This document shows positions 36,381 to 45,651 of a DNA stretch of 64,000 nt, one piece after another. Each line of letters begins with the position of its first letter. The stretch's first letter is position 1. Origin of the DNA: CAYYUA01 sp964542585 (lineage in GTDB: Bacteria; Bacteroidota; Bacteroidia; CAILMK01; CAYYUA01); contig CAZIUI010000010.1 of assembly GCA_964542585.1 (NCBI GenBank), forward strand, positions 23,910-87,909. Direction: 5' to 3'. The position numbers and the translations under genes were made by a program. The notes beneath the pieces are model-generated. The model saw only the letters and a list, made by a program, of their open reading frames with translations, was not told the DNA's origin and made no database searches.

Positions 36381-37985
36381 TCAAGGTGCATTTCTTGCTA
36401 ACCTGATGCCATAGGCGGGACCTCTTCCACCAAACCCATGATTTGGGCCGGCATTCCTGGCTGAAACATATCCATAATTTAAATTTGTGGATGCCGTATT
36501 AAATGCACCTCCTTTATAAATTATACCATTAGGCTTTGTGACTATAACAGCATAATTGATAATTGATGCGCCAGGCCAATTTGTGACATTAGCATAACTA
36601 TCTGAGGTTAAACTTCCGTCACCGGTATTTTGAAAACTTTGTCCATCAGAATTACCGACCGTAATCACCGTTTCATATAAATTTCCGGTCATTTCCATCA
36701 CTCCGTAAATAGTAGCACCTGTTTCTTCCCTGGTTTTATTGGTCGCACTTTTGGCAAAAATCCCACACCGAAAAGGTCTGCTTTTAGCATTACTTCCAAT
36801 TTGCGCATTACCGGTGTTGGTTCCCATGTTTGATATGGATGAATTTGAACTCCCGCCATTACTTATGGAATAAGTAGAACTTTGGAAAATACTGGTATTA
36901 CCCCAGGCATATTCCTGGTAAATAGCACTGACGCCTCCGCGGCAAGCCTTTTTATATTCCAGTTCTGTCATTGGCCTTAAAGCGGCCCAGTCTGCATAGG
37001 CCGCTAAGTCCGGTCAATTGACGTAATTACAGGCCCGGTTTGGAGTTGTAGTGGAAAAGGTGCCACCACTTTTTGAGATGGTAAAGCCACTGTTTCCATT
37101 ATTACTTGTATTATCACGGTTGGTTGAATTGTCTATTTTATTGAGAAATTCAGTGTATTGTCCCATGCTTAATTCATATTTCATGAGATAGAATGCTTCA
37201 TACCCCGTGGGAAAGTCAGCATTTTCAATGTTTCCGTCACTGTCTTTATCAAGGCCGCCAGTACCGTCAATGCCGATACCTTGGCTGGTTATAGTGCTTT
37301 TGTTATCATTGGGTATACCACCATCGTCAGAAGTAATACCTTTTGTTAAATTTTTTGTTATGGTTACACTCTGATTAGATGATTTTTCAAAAGAGCCTTT
37401 GCTATCATTGGTGCCATTCCCATCTCCGATTTCAAAACTACCCTTGGGGATATACACCATTTCAATGGCATGGACGGACACTTCTACACGGTCATTGTCA
37501 GCCACGCCATCTGTGCCGTAATTCCAGCGTAATTCAACCTCGTTGTAACTCACATTTTGCTGATTCATTTGAGAAGCAGCGTGTATAAAAACCCCATAGC
37601 TACCGCCGGATTGGGTATCATCTTCACTGTCTATTTCTGCACCTGACGGTTCCGTATGGCCATCGCCGCTACCGGTACCATCTACGTAATTCAACGTGGC
37701 ATGTTGCCAATCAGAACCATTTTTCAATTTGTACTTTACAAATATCCAGCAGGCATCCCAATTACTTTCGAGCGTTGTGGTGCGCCAACTATTATCCCAG
37801 CTTATGTCAAATTAAATATGAGTGTAGTTATTGGCTTTGTTTTGATTAACCAAACTTACATTGCTGATTGAGACATTGTTAGCTTGAACAATTCCGCAAA
37901 AGCTTATGAAAGTGAATCCTGCCAAGACAGCCGTTTTCAAAATTGGAGAAAACCCGAGTTGGTTAAGATCTTTCAGTACTTGCAT
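36381..37985 (-). pseudogene. Formylglycine-generating-enzyme-like (SUMF1/FGE) secreted protein interrupted by two in-frame stops
   Basis: One continuous reading frame of 535 codons from ATG 37985 to the stop at 36381, broken only by TAA at codon 58 (37814-37812) and TGA at codon 324 (37016-37014); no frameshift. Before the first stop is a signal peptide and NNVSISNVSLVNQNK; after it FDISWDNSWRT continues the usual family sequence. The FGE-like domain begins VEMVYIPKGSF-like (IEMVYIPKGSFEIGDGNGT) and continues across the TGA into PDLAAYADWAALRPMTELEYKKACRGG, ending YGIRLARN. Relatives, from memory, have Gln at the first stop and Trp at the second. Either a recent nonsense pseudogene, a read-through gene or sequencing error. 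The downstream repeat-protein gene begins three bases after its stop. Confidence 0.82.
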
Positions 37986-38000
37986 TTTAGTAAACTTTTG

Positions 38001-38651
38001 ATGATTTATAATTTAAACATTAAAGTCTCATTGGTGGATGATCACCGGCTAGTAGTGGATGGCTTAGCTTCTTTGCTAGCCCGGGAGAATGATATAGAAG
38101 TTATTGCTAAAGCATTTACTGGAAAGCAATTGTTGGCATCTCTTAAAAAAGAAAAGCCCCATGTGGTACTAATAGACATTAATTTACCGGATTTAGACGG
38201 CATTACCCTTAGCAAAAAGATTAAAAATTACGATCCCGAGGTCCAAATAATCGCTCTAACCATGCATAAAGTTCGGAAGTTTGTGTTCACGATGGTGGAA
38301 ATTGGGGTGACTGGTTTTATCCTTAAAAATGCAGATAACAATGAGCTTGTTAATGCAGTAAGAACCGTAGCATCAGGTAGTAAATACTACAGCCCGGAAG
38401 TAAAGGATTTATTTTTCGAATCTCAGGAAAACAAGAACTCAGAAAGGTTACAGCCAAGGCTCACAGAGCGGGAAAAAGAGATAGTGGAAATGATAGCAGA
38501 AGAATATACAACCCATGAAATAGCAGAGCAATTGTTTCTTACCCCTGATACGGTAGAAACGCACCGGAAGAATATCATTCAAAAGTTGAACGTCAGAAAT
38601 ACTGCAGGAATGATCAAAGTAGCGATTGAACAAAACCTTATAGCAATATGA
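38001..38651 (+). CDS. NarL/FixJ-type response regulator
   Basis: Orphan two-component regulator of 216 residues. The receiver domain has the acidic pair in VDDHRL, phospho-acceptor Asp in VLIDINLPDLDGITL and Lys in FILKNAD. The C-terminal LuxR-type helix-turn-helix reads LTEREKEIVEMIAEEYTTHEIAEQLFLTPDTVETHRKNIIQKL (shown here only as the family pattern LTxREKEI...VETHRKNI). The start is ATG 38001; an upstream in-frame ATG at 37884 would add 39 residues unlike the family. No histidine kinase is nearby. It is divergent from the FGE-like gene with only 15 bases between starts, so the two may share control. Confidence 0.9.
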   Translation: MIYNLNIKVSLVDDHRLVVDGLASLLARENDIEVIAKAFTGKQLLASLKKEKPHVVLIDINLPDLDGITLSKKIKNYDPEVQIIALTMHKVRKFVFTMVEIGVTGFILKNADNNELVNAVRTVASGSKYYSPEVKDLFFESQENKNSERLQPRLTEREKEIVEMIAEEYTTHEIAEQLFLTPDTVETHRKNIIQKLNVRNTAGMIKVAIEQNLIAI

Positions 38652-38782
38652 CCTGACAACTTGTAACAAGTATGTTCTAAACCCTTAAGGTCGTATGCTG
38701 ATAAGCTTTCATTCAAATATATAACCGGTGTTTTTATCCTTTAAGAAACATACAAGCCCTAAAAATTGCATTGAAGACTATT

Positions 38783-38824
38783 AAAAAAGCCCAAAACTTC
38801 CTAAGAGGAATTGAGCTTTGGCCA
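38783..38824 (-). terminator. Terminator after ornithine aminotransferase
   Basis: On the minus strand an interrupted stem (outer GCCAAA with TTTGGGC with one bulge, inner TTCCT with AGGAA) is followed by six T. It lies 26 bases beyond the rocD stop. Confidence 0.55.
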
Positions 38825-38849
38825 TCAGTTTATGGTGAAAGGATTCCCC

Positions 38850-40100
38850 TCATTCTGGCAACGCGTGAAAGGTTTCCTCAATGATATCACAACATGCGTG
38901 AACCTGCTCCTCATTGATGATCAAAGGTGGCGTAAAACGGATAACATTGCCCTGCGTTTGCTTAGCCAGTAATCCGTGCTTCACCAGGTGCTTACAGACC
39001 TGCTTAGCGGTCAACGTAGCTTTATCGGGATCCATAACCAAGGCATTGAGCAAGCCCTTTCCCCTTACTTGCTGTATCCAAGGGTGATCAATTTGCCGAA
39101 GGCGCTTGCGGAAAAGCTCGCCCATTTTGGCTGCGTTGTTTGGTAGCTCTTCGTCAATGATGGTCTGAACTGCTTCAATAGCAATACGCGCACCGAGGGG
39201 ATTCCCACCAAAAGTGGAACCATGCTCTCCGGGCTGCATGGTTAGCATAACCTCATCATCAGCAAGCACGGCTGAAACCGGCATTGTACCAGCAGAGAGC
39301 GCTTTTCCAAGGATAAGCACATCGGGCTTCACATCTTCATGGTCACAAGCAAGCATAGCGCCCGTTCGGCCAATGCCACTTTGAATTTCATCGGCTATAA
39401 ATAGCACATTATGCTGCTCACAGATCTCCTTGGCTTTTTTGAGGTAGCCATGCTGGGGCACCACAGCACCCGCTTCTCCCTGGACGGGTTCTACCATAAA
39501 CCCGGCCACATGGGGATCCTGAACTGCTTTCTCAAGCGCATCAGTATCACTGTAAGCGATCACCTCGTATCCCTGATTAAAGGGACCGAACTCATGCCTT
39601 GATTCGTGTTCCGTTGAAAAAGAGATCACGTTGATTGTCCGGCCGTGAAAGTTCTCATCCACTACGATGATCTTGGCTTTATCATGAGGGACTTGCTTTA
39701 CCTGGTAAGCCCACTTACGGGCGAGTTTAATGGCTGACTCCACAGCTTCTACACCCGCGTTCATGAAAAGCACCTTATCAAAGTTGAACGTTTCTGCGAG
39801 GTATTTTTCCGCTTTTCCCAACCAATTGCTGTAAAAAGCGCGGGAAGTCAGGGTCAGATGCTCTGCCTGTTCTTTCAGGACATTGACAACCCTTGGATGG
39901 CAGTGGCCTTGATTCAAGGCACTATAGGCCGCAAGGCAATCATAGTAATGCCGCCCTTCGGGATCCCAAACATCAATGCCCTTCCCTTCTGCCAGCACAG
40001 CAGGCTGAGGAGCATAATTGTGGGCGCCATAGTGACGCTCTAGTTCCATGGCCTCTTCAGAGCTTATCCAGTCAATCATTGTTGAGGTCGAAGTATCCAT
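38850..40100 (-). CDS. rocD: Ornithine--oxo-acid aminotransferase
   Basis: PLP enzyme converting ornithine and a 2-oxo acid to glutamate semialdehyde and an amino acid. The 416 residues show class III aminotransferase landmarks: YDCLAAYSALNQGHCHP, MNAGVEAVESAIKLARKW, FHGRT, ADEIQSGIGRTG and the PLP lysine in LILGKALSAG. The start and N-terminus SSEEAMELERHYGAHNYAPQP match ornithine aminotransferases. It is 25 bases downstream of engB on the same strand; the shared transcript ends at a hairpin near 38800. Confidence 0.93.
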   Translation of the reverse strand: MDTSTSTMIDWISSEEAMELERHYGAHNYAPQPAVLAEGKGIDVWDPEGRHYYDCLAAYSALNQGHCHPRVVNVLKEQAEHLTLTSRAFYSNWLGKAEKYLAETFNFDKVLFMNAGVEAVESAIKLARKWAYQVKQVPHDKAKIIVVDENFHGRTINVISFSTEHESRHEFGPFNQGYEVIAYSDTDALEKAVQDPHVAGFMVEPVQGEAGAVVPQHGYLKKAKEICEQHNVLFIADEIQSGIGRTGAMLACDHEDVKPDVLILGKALSAGTMPVSAVLADDEVMLTMQPGEHGSTFGGNPLGARIAIEAVQTIIDEELPNNAAKMGELFRKRLRQIDHPWIQQVRGKGLLNALVMDPDKATLTAKQVCKHLVKHGLLAKQTQGNVIRFTPPLIINEEQVHACCDIIEETFHALPE

Positions 40101-40125
40101 ATCTTTTATTTACCACTTTATCCGT

Positions 40126-40728
40126 TTATGATGTTAACAATTTTTTATTGATACTATGGATGTATGCTAATAACGCATCAGTCCCGTACCCGTTCTTTGC
40201 AGATGTCTGAAAAGTTGGGGGCAGTTCCTCCCATTCTTCAGCCATTTTGGCCTCAAACTCCTGTATGTTCTCCTTTACTGCTCTTGATTTCGCTTTATCA
40301 GTCTTGGTGTAGACGAGGCTAAAGGGTATTTCATGAAGGCCTAACCAGTAAGCAAATTCCAGATCAACATCCTTGGGCGGGATGCTGCTATCGATCAATA
40401 AGAAGAGGGTGGCCAGGTTAGGACGGTTCAAGATGTAACCTTCCATCATGCGCAACCATGCTTCCCGGGCTTGCTTTGAAATTTTAGCATAGCCATAGCC
40501 GGGGAGGTCCACAAGATTCCAGATTTGATCCACCTCAAAAAGGTCAATATGTCGTGTTTTACCGGGCTGCTGGGAGGTTTCAGTAAGGTTTGGCTGCTTT
40601 ACCACCTGGTTGATCAAGGTTGATTTACCTACGTTTGAGCGACCGATAAAAGCATACTCGGGCTTGACACCGTAACCTAGTTGACCCCATTCGTAGGCTC
40701 TTTGGAGAAAATTAGCTTGCTTAACCAT
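40126..40728 (-). CDS. engB: Ribosome biogenesis GTPase EngB (YsxC/YihA)
   Basis: Essential GTPase for assembly of the large ribosomal subunit. The 200-residue protein has G1 GRSNVGKST at about 28-36, G2/G3 including TSQQPGKTRHIDLF and LVDLPGYGYAK, and G4 VYTKTDK. Domain size and motifs are typical. It precedes rocD, and a TACCTTTG -7 element on the same strand lies 56 bases upstream of its start. Confidence 0.95.
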   Translation of the reverse strand: MVKQANFLQRAYEWGQLGYGVKPEYAFIGRSNVGKSTLINQVVKQPNLTETSQQPGKTRHIDLFEVDQIWNLVDLPGYGYAKISKQAREAWLRMMEGYILNRPNLATLFLLIDSSIPPKDVDLEFAYWLGLHEIPFSLVYTKTDKAKSRAVKENIQEFEAKMAEEWEELPPTFQTSAKNGYGTDALLAYIHSINKKLLTS

Positions 40729-40783
40729 TTAGCATAACCTCCTTTGCCCGCAACTGGTTAAGTTTATGGGCTGAATAACTTTA

Positions 40784-40791
40784 CAAAGGTA
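40784..40791 (-). promoter_or_regulatory. Candidate -7 element for engB-rocD
   Basis: TACCTTTG on the minus strand, 56 bases before the engB ATG. No TTG at the usual spacing was seen. Confidence 0.45.
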
Positions 40792-40873
40792 AAGAAAGTA
40801 CTGGCTTTCTTGGCCTGGCCTCAACTTTGCAATTGAAGGATTGTTAATACTTTTCAATTAGTTAATTAGGCCA

Positions 40874-41617
40874 ATGGCTAAAACTGTTGTTCCTTATGAT
40901 CAACATAAGGAAAGCAAAAAACATCAAGTGGCCCGGATGTTTGATAAAATTTCCGGCACTTACGACTTCCTAAACCATTTCCTCTCGCTGGGAATGGATA
41001 TTTATTGGCGAAAAACAGTTATAAAGGCTGTAAAGCCTTACCAGCCAAATCATTTGCTGGATTTAGCAACTGGAACAGGTGATCTGGCTATTGAGCTGGA
41101 AAAGCTAAATCCAACGCATATCAGAGGCCTGGACATTGCAAACCAAATGTTGGAGGTTGGAAGGCGTAAGATCAAAAAGAAAGGGCTTCAGGAAGTTATT
41201 ACTTTTGAAGAGGGAGATTCCGAAAACCTGCCTTTTGCTGATGACACCTTTGATGCAATAACTGTGGCTTTTGGTGTCCGAAATTTTGAGGATCTGGACG
41301 CTGGTTTGGCAGAAATCCACCGAGTGCTTAAGCCGGGCGGTATAGTAGCGGTATTGGAATTTTCTCAGCCACGTGTATTTCCTTTTAAGCAATTATACCA
41401 AGCTTATTTCAAGAACGTTTTACCTTTGTTAGGTCGATTATTTTCGCGGGACGCCGCAGCCTACCGTTATCTGCCTGCGTCCGTGATGGCCTTTCCAGAT
41501 GGGGAAGCCTTTCTGGAACACCTATCAAAAAATGGGTTGACGAATACACAATGGCAACCACTAACTTTAGGGATCGCTTCCCTTTACCTCGCACAAAAAC
41601 CTGCCTCCTCACATTAG
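40874..41617 (+). CDS. ubiE: Demethylmenaquinone methyltransferase (UbiE/MenG)
   Basis: Last step of menaquinone synthesis: C-methylation of demethylmenaquinone using SAM. The 247 residues contain MFDKISGTYDFLNHFLSLGMD, motif I LLDLATGTGDLA, SENLPFADDTFDAITVAFGVRN and the C-terminal FPDGEAFLEHL with GIASLYLAQK. The enzyme ties in with the menaquinol-oxidising alternative complex III of this window. Its last 67 bases overlap the start of porT in another frame. Confidence 0.95.
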   Translation: MAKTVVPYDQHKESKKHQVARMFDKISGTYDFLNHFLSLGMDIYWRKTVIKAVKPYQPNHLLDLATGTGDLAIELEKLNPTHIRGLDIANQMLEVGRRKIKKKGLQEVITFEEGDSENLPFADDTFDAITVAFGVRNFEDLDAGLAEIHRVLKPGGIVAVLEFSQPRVFPFKQLYQAYFKNVLPLLGRLFSRDAAAYRYLPASVMAFPDGEAFLEHLSKNGLTNTQWQPLTLGIASLYLAQKPASSH

Positions 41618-42282
41618 CAATTTTATTTCTTCCAACAGCCGGAACTTTCGCCCAAGCTAAGAACAATCCCCTCTACGATTACAATAAGCAAATCCATTTT
41701 GGATTCACCGTTGGTACCAACATAGCTGACCTCAATTACGAGCTTTCGGATGAGTTCCGCCGGAATGATACACTACTAGGCGTTGAAAAACAGCGATTTC
41801 CGGGAATTACCCTAGGGGCTATTGCTAATCTGCATCTTGGCGATCATTTTGACTTAAGGTTCCTCCCAACGTTAGCACTATCTGAAAGGGCTATGAAATA
41901 CAAGTTCAAAGATGAGCCAACGGTGCAAAAAAACATTGAATCCGTTTTAATTGAAGCGCCTTTAACCGTAAAGTTTAAGTCGGTAAGGCATCGAAATACC
42001 CGATTTTATGTCATTGCTGGAGGCAAAATTTCTTACGACATGGCTTCAGAAGCCAGTAAGGAACAAAACCCTTTTGAGCCCTTTCTGGCCCTTGAGCCAA
42101 GAAGCTTTTATTACGAGTTTGGTTTTGGGTTTGATTTCTACTTCCCTTTCTTCAAATTCTCACCCGAGATCAAGGTATCACGCGGATTGACCAATATCCT
42201 TTCGGAAGACCGGTTTGTGTTTTCCGAAAGCTTTTCGTCCTTAAAATCCAGCATGATCTTCATCTCATTCCATTTTGAATAA
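41551..42282 (+). CDS. porT: PorT, type IX secretion/gliding outer-membrane protein
   Basis: A T9SS component: an outer-membrane eight-stranded barrel of the PorT family needed for export of cargo with C-terminal sorting domains. The 243 residues have a signal (TCLLTLAILFLPTAGTFAQ), then QIHFGFTVGTNIADLNYELS, GITLGAIANLHLGDHFDLRFLPTLALSER and a C-terminal strand SSLKSSMIFISFHFE. The porT gene lies downstream of ubiE in many Bacteroidota. It overlaps ubiE by 67 bases, and no later in-frame ATG, GTG or TTG would preserve the signal peptide. Two proteins in this window carry T9SS sorting domains. Confidence 0.88.
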   Translation: MATTNFRDRFPLPRTKTCLLTLAILFLPTAGTFAQAKNNPLYDYNKQIHFGFTVGTNIADLNYELSDEFRRNDTLLGVEKQRFPGITLGAIANLHLGDHFDLRFLPTLALSERAMKYKFKDEPTVQKNIESVLIEAPLTVKFKSVRHRNTRFYVIAGGKISYDMASEASKEQNPFEPFLALEPRSFYYEFGFGFDFYFPFFKFSPEIKVSRGLTNILSEDRFVFSESFSSLKSSMIFISFHFE

Positions 42283-42283
42283 T

Positions 42284-42982
42284 TTAAGGATTGGTAGCGA
42301 TTACGGAAAATTCTGGGATAAACCCCCGATCATCCATGCTTAGTAAGCTGTGAATGGCATGTCCGATTTCCTCGCCTCTTAGCTTGCTTGGGATCTCAGG
42401 TCTTTGGGAGCCATCGGCCGTTCCAAAGCTTGTACGCACCTCAGAAGGATTAATTTGGAATACGCGAACATTGTAAGGCCTTAATTCGGACTTCCAGCAC
42501 TCCGATAACCCTCGCAGTGCAAACTTGGAGGAGCTATAAATAGACCCTTCCTGCATACCGTTGACACCAGCTGTGGAGCCAATATTGATGATATTCCCAT
42601 ATTCCTGTTTTTTGAAATAGGGAACAGCGGCATTGGCCATCATAACGGGCCCAAAAACATTGGTTCGGTAAACGGCTTCCATTTTTTCCATCGAGACCTC
42701 TCCAATAGCCCCCCTTGCCACGGTTCCGGCATTATTCATCAGCACATCCAGCCGATCGTAGTGCTGGAAAAAAGTCTGAATCGTGTGGTCCACATCATTT
42801 TGCTTACTCACATCAGCTTGTATAGCTAAACCTCCTATTTCATTGGCCAGCACCTGTCCTTCCTCAAGGTTGCGGGAAGTTATGGCCACATGAGCCCCAT
42901 TTGCTGCTAATATCCTCGCTGTAGCCGCTCCTATGCCCCGGCTACCACCTGTTATTAAAATTGTTGATCCTTCGATATTCAT
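42284..42982 (-). CDS. Short-chain dehydrogenase/reductase (SDR)
   Basis: Classical SDR of 232 residues. The nucleotide motif GGSRGIGAATAR is at about 11-22, NNAG near 85, catalytic Ser/Tyr/Lys in INIGS and IYSSSKFAL, then FQINPSEVRTSFG. Substrate unknown; relatives include 3-oxoacyl reductases and sepiapterin reductase-like enzymes. It is convergent with porT with only one base between stop codons. Confidence 0.9.
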   Translation of the reverse strand: MNIEGSTILITGGSRGIGAATARILAANGAHVAITSRNLEEGQVLANEIGGLAIQADVSKQNDVDHTIQTFFQHYDRLDVLMNNAGTVARGAIGEVSMEKMEAVYRTNVFGPVMMANAAVPYFKKQEYGNIINIGSTAGVNGMQEGSIYSSSKFALRGLSECWKSELRPYNVRVFQINPSEVRTSFGTADGSQRPEIPSKLRGEEIGHAIHSLLSMDDRGFIPEFSVIATNP

Positions 42983-43233
42983 GCTAAAGATTTTTGATTG
43001 TAGATCGTAAAAATACCACCTAAAAAGGGATTGAGGTGAAGTATTACCCTATCAACGAATTTATTAATAACAAAATGTAAGGATCTTCCCTTTAGAAGGA
43101 TCCATTTAGCTTTCCGGAGAATGTTTGATGACCCTAAAAAATCGCTCAACAGTTAAGGGCGCTTACTTAATAATAAATCTGAATTTTTGTTGCCCTGAAA
43201 GCATATTACCTTAGCGATGCTAAATCGGTTCAA

Positions 43234-45651
43234 ATGGCAAAAAAAAGCCAAAAAAAACCTCCCAAAGCCCAAGCCAGTCAGTTACCCGAAATCCCCGATC
43301 CCAAGAACAAAGATCGCCCCCTTAGAATACTGGTTTGGGTATCATGGACATTGGTTTTACTCGCGGGTTTTGTGCTTAGTTTAAAAAGCCTTCGCGAGCC
43401 GGATTTATGGTGGATATTCACAACTGGCGAATGGATTATCAACCACCTGCAGGTTCCAAAACAGGACCCTTTTTCTTACACCATGAAAGGTAGTGAGTGG
43501 ATCAACGTCAAATGGGGTTTCGAGGTCCTGGCAAGCTTGTTTGAAAAAATTGGAGGACCCTCCTTTGTTTACCTGTTACAGGCCATTTTAACCGTTTTAT
43601 CTGTTCTTTTTCTTCTAAAAATTTATCAAGTAATCAAAAAAGATTGCTACCCTGAAAAAAATCAATTGCCGGATGGTGGCTTCATCATCGCCCTTTTCGT
43701 GGGCTACATTGCATGGGAATTCCGGATCAATGGACGTCCGGAGGCCATCAGTCACTTATTCATGCTAATCTACGCTTTTTGGCTTTTTAAATATCGACAA
43801 AACCCGGGCTATTCAATTTATTGGCTAGTGCTTTTCCAGTTATTGTGGACGAACCTCCATGAAGCCTATGGTATGGGCATTATCATGCTTGGGGTGTTCA
43901 CCTTAGCCTGCTGGTTTGATTATGGGCTTTATGCCAAAAAAAATATCGAGCGCTTTAACTTTAAACCCTGGCATTTATCCCTAACCACACTAGCAGCGAT
44001 TCCTGCTATGGCTATTAATCCACGGGGGATACCCATGATTTGGCACCCCTGGAACATCTATCAACAGCTTGGGGCTAATAAATACACCACCGAACTGTTC
44101 AATTTTACCCACCCGAACTACTGGCAATTTCAGGCTTATATCAATATTTTATTGCTTTTTCTTGTTCTGGTAGCGCTTTTTCAAAAATACCAAGGCAAGA
44201 CCTACGGTAGCAGCCAATGGTTTTTCAGACCTCTTGAGAATGTGGGGACAGGTTACCTGCTGTTTTTAGGAATGTTTTTCTACCTCTCGCTTACGGCTTT
44301 CAGGAATATTCCTTTTTTCGTTTTAATCAGTTTGCCGCTGGCCGGCTTGGCTCTTAATCGTGGGCTTAATTTTTTAGTCAGGAAATGGACTGCCTACCCA
44401 AAAAACCCTATTAAATGGGAGAAGATGGGGTTTGCAGTATTGATCATTTTCGGCATTGGTTTTTACATCACCATTACAACCGGTACTTACTACAAACAAT
44501 TAGACCGTAAAGACCGCTTTGGATTACAGGTAGATGCGGTAAAAAACCCGGTAGAAGTAACCGGGTTCCTCAAAAAGCACAATGTTGAAGGCCGCTGTTT
44601 TGCTGACTACCTGACCTCTTCCTATCTGCTGTGGCACCTAAGGCCGGACTTCAAAACCTTTATAGACCTGCGTGACCTGGATGTTTTTCCGCAAGATTTT
44701 TTTAACCGTTTTGCCCAAATGGTGAAAATTCCCGATGTATTCAAAGAAGCGGATAGCTTATACAAATTTGACTATGTGGTTTTATACCGGCTAGAGTTTC
44801 AGCGTTTGCATCAATACCTGGTAAAAAGCAAAGAATATGAACCGGTGTTTGCGGATGCCGTAGCGGTGGTTTACCTCAAGAAGAACCGGGGCAATGACGA
44901 GCTTATCAGTAAATACGGCATGAACACCAACCAGTCAGGTATTTTTCACAAAACAACACCCCTACAACCGAGCACCGCTTCCTCGGTGATCAACCATTTG
45001 GCATGGCCATTTTTTGATGCCTCAACCTATGGCGGTGTCAATTTCAAAGCGCTGGCATCGGATTATTACCGATCTGTGGGCAAACTGGACCTGGCCTACA
45101 AAAAAGCTAAAAAAGCCGTCAAACACCCAAAGTCAGCGGGTAAGGGCCATGAGACCCTTGGCAATGTTTATATGGCTTACGCTTCAAAAACTGATCAAAA
45201 CAATAAGAAGCAGCAGTACTACCGCAGTGCGATCAGGCAATTCCAGATGGCCCTGAATAAGAACGATGCCCGGGTTAGTGCGCTGGTAAACCTCGGCGCT
45301 TTGAACCTGAATTTTGGTAACATTGATAAAGCCCAAAAGCACTTAGAAAAAGCTGTCTGGCTGGATCCGGGCAATGCAAGGGCTTATCAGTTTTTAGGCA
45401 AGGTTTATCGTCAAAAAGCTCAACAAGGAGATCGCAGGGATATGCTTCTTCAGCGATTAGATTACCTTGAAAAAGCTAAAAGGATTGATTCTGATAACCT
45501 GCAGCTGACTTTAAGCCTTGGCGTAGGGTATTGTGAGTTAGATAAATGTGAAAAAGCCACGCCTTACCTAAGAGAAATTAAAACAGGATCAAAAGAACTG
45601 GATGGTGAGTCTCAAAGATTATTCACAAACTGTTGGGAAAAATGTCAGTAA
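43234..45651 (+). CDS. Polytopic membrane protein fused to TPR domain, GT-C-like
   Basis: An 805-residue protein with a basic N-terminus, about ten membrane spans to residue 420, a soluble domain at about 430-570 and tetratricopeptide repeats to the end (SRALVNLGALNLNFGNIDKAQKHLEKA-like helices, for example ALVNLGALNLNFGNIDKAQ). The loop after the first span, LREPDLWWIFTTGEWIINH and VPKQDPFSYTMKGSEW, is the conserved external motif of a widespread family of predicted GT-C-type membrane enzymes (xPDxWWH...G..IxxHxxxPxxDPFS). Function is not established. It is a single gene with 251 and 245 bases free on its sides. Confidence 0.75.
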   Translation: MAKKSQKKPPKAQASQLPEIPDPKNKDRPLRILVWVSWTLVLLAGFVLSLKSLREPDLWWIFTTGEWIINHLQVPKQDPFSYTMKGSEWINVKWGFEVLASLFEKIGGPSFVYLLQAILTVLSVLFLLKIYQVIKKDCYPEKNQLPDGGFIIALFVGYIAWEFRINGRPEAISHLFMLIYAFWLFKYRQNPGYSIYWLVLFQLLWTNLHEAYGMGIIMLGVFTLACWFDYGLYAKKNIERFNFKPWHLSLTTLAAIPAMAINPRGIPMIWHPWNIYQQLGANKYTTELFNFTHPNYWQFQAYINILLLFLVLVALFQKYQGKTYGSSQWFFRPLENVGTGYLLFLGMFFYLSLTAFRNIPFFVLISLPLAGLALNRGLNFLVRKWTAYPKNPIKWEKMGFAVLIIFGIGFYITITTGTYYKQLDRKDRFGLQVDAVKNPVEVTGFLKKHNVEGRCFADYLTSSYLLWHLRPDFKTFIDLRDLDVFPQDFFNRFAQMVKIPDVFKEADSLYKFDYVVLYRLEFQRLHQYLVKSKEYEPVFADAVAVVYLKKNRGNDELISKYGMNTNQSGIFHKTTPLQPSTASSVINHLAWPFFDASTYGGVNFKALASDYYRSVGKLDLAYKKAKKAVKHPKSAGKGHETLGNVYMAYASKTDQNNKKQQYYRSAIRQFQMALNKNDARVSALVNLGALNLNFGNIDKAQKHLEKAVWLDPGNARAYQFLGKVYRQKAQQGDRRDMLLQRLDYLEKAKRIDSDNLQLTLSLGVGYCELDKCEKATPYLREIKTGSKELDGESQRLFTNCWEKCQ

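Noticed and set aside
36381..37985. Diversity-generating retroelement target, because FGE/C-lectin folds often carry DGR variable regions at the 3' end.
   Set aside because: No reverse transcriptase, no template repeat and no accessory gene anywhere in the window; the interruption is by stop codons, not adenine-specific variation.
36381..37985. UGA recoded as Trp.
   Set aside because: A second break in the same gene is TAA, and TGA is used as the ordinary stop of other genes (M23 peptidase, response regulator); Trp is encoded by TGG throughout.
37884..38000. Longer N-terminus of the response regulator from an upstream ATG.
   Set aside because: The extra 39 residues look unlike receiver domains and lie in the reverse complement of the FGE-like gene's signal-peptide region.
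38659..38671. Palindrome ACTTGTAACAAGT after the response regulator gene.
   Set aside because: Short, located downstream of the gene and AT-rich; expected by chance at this length.
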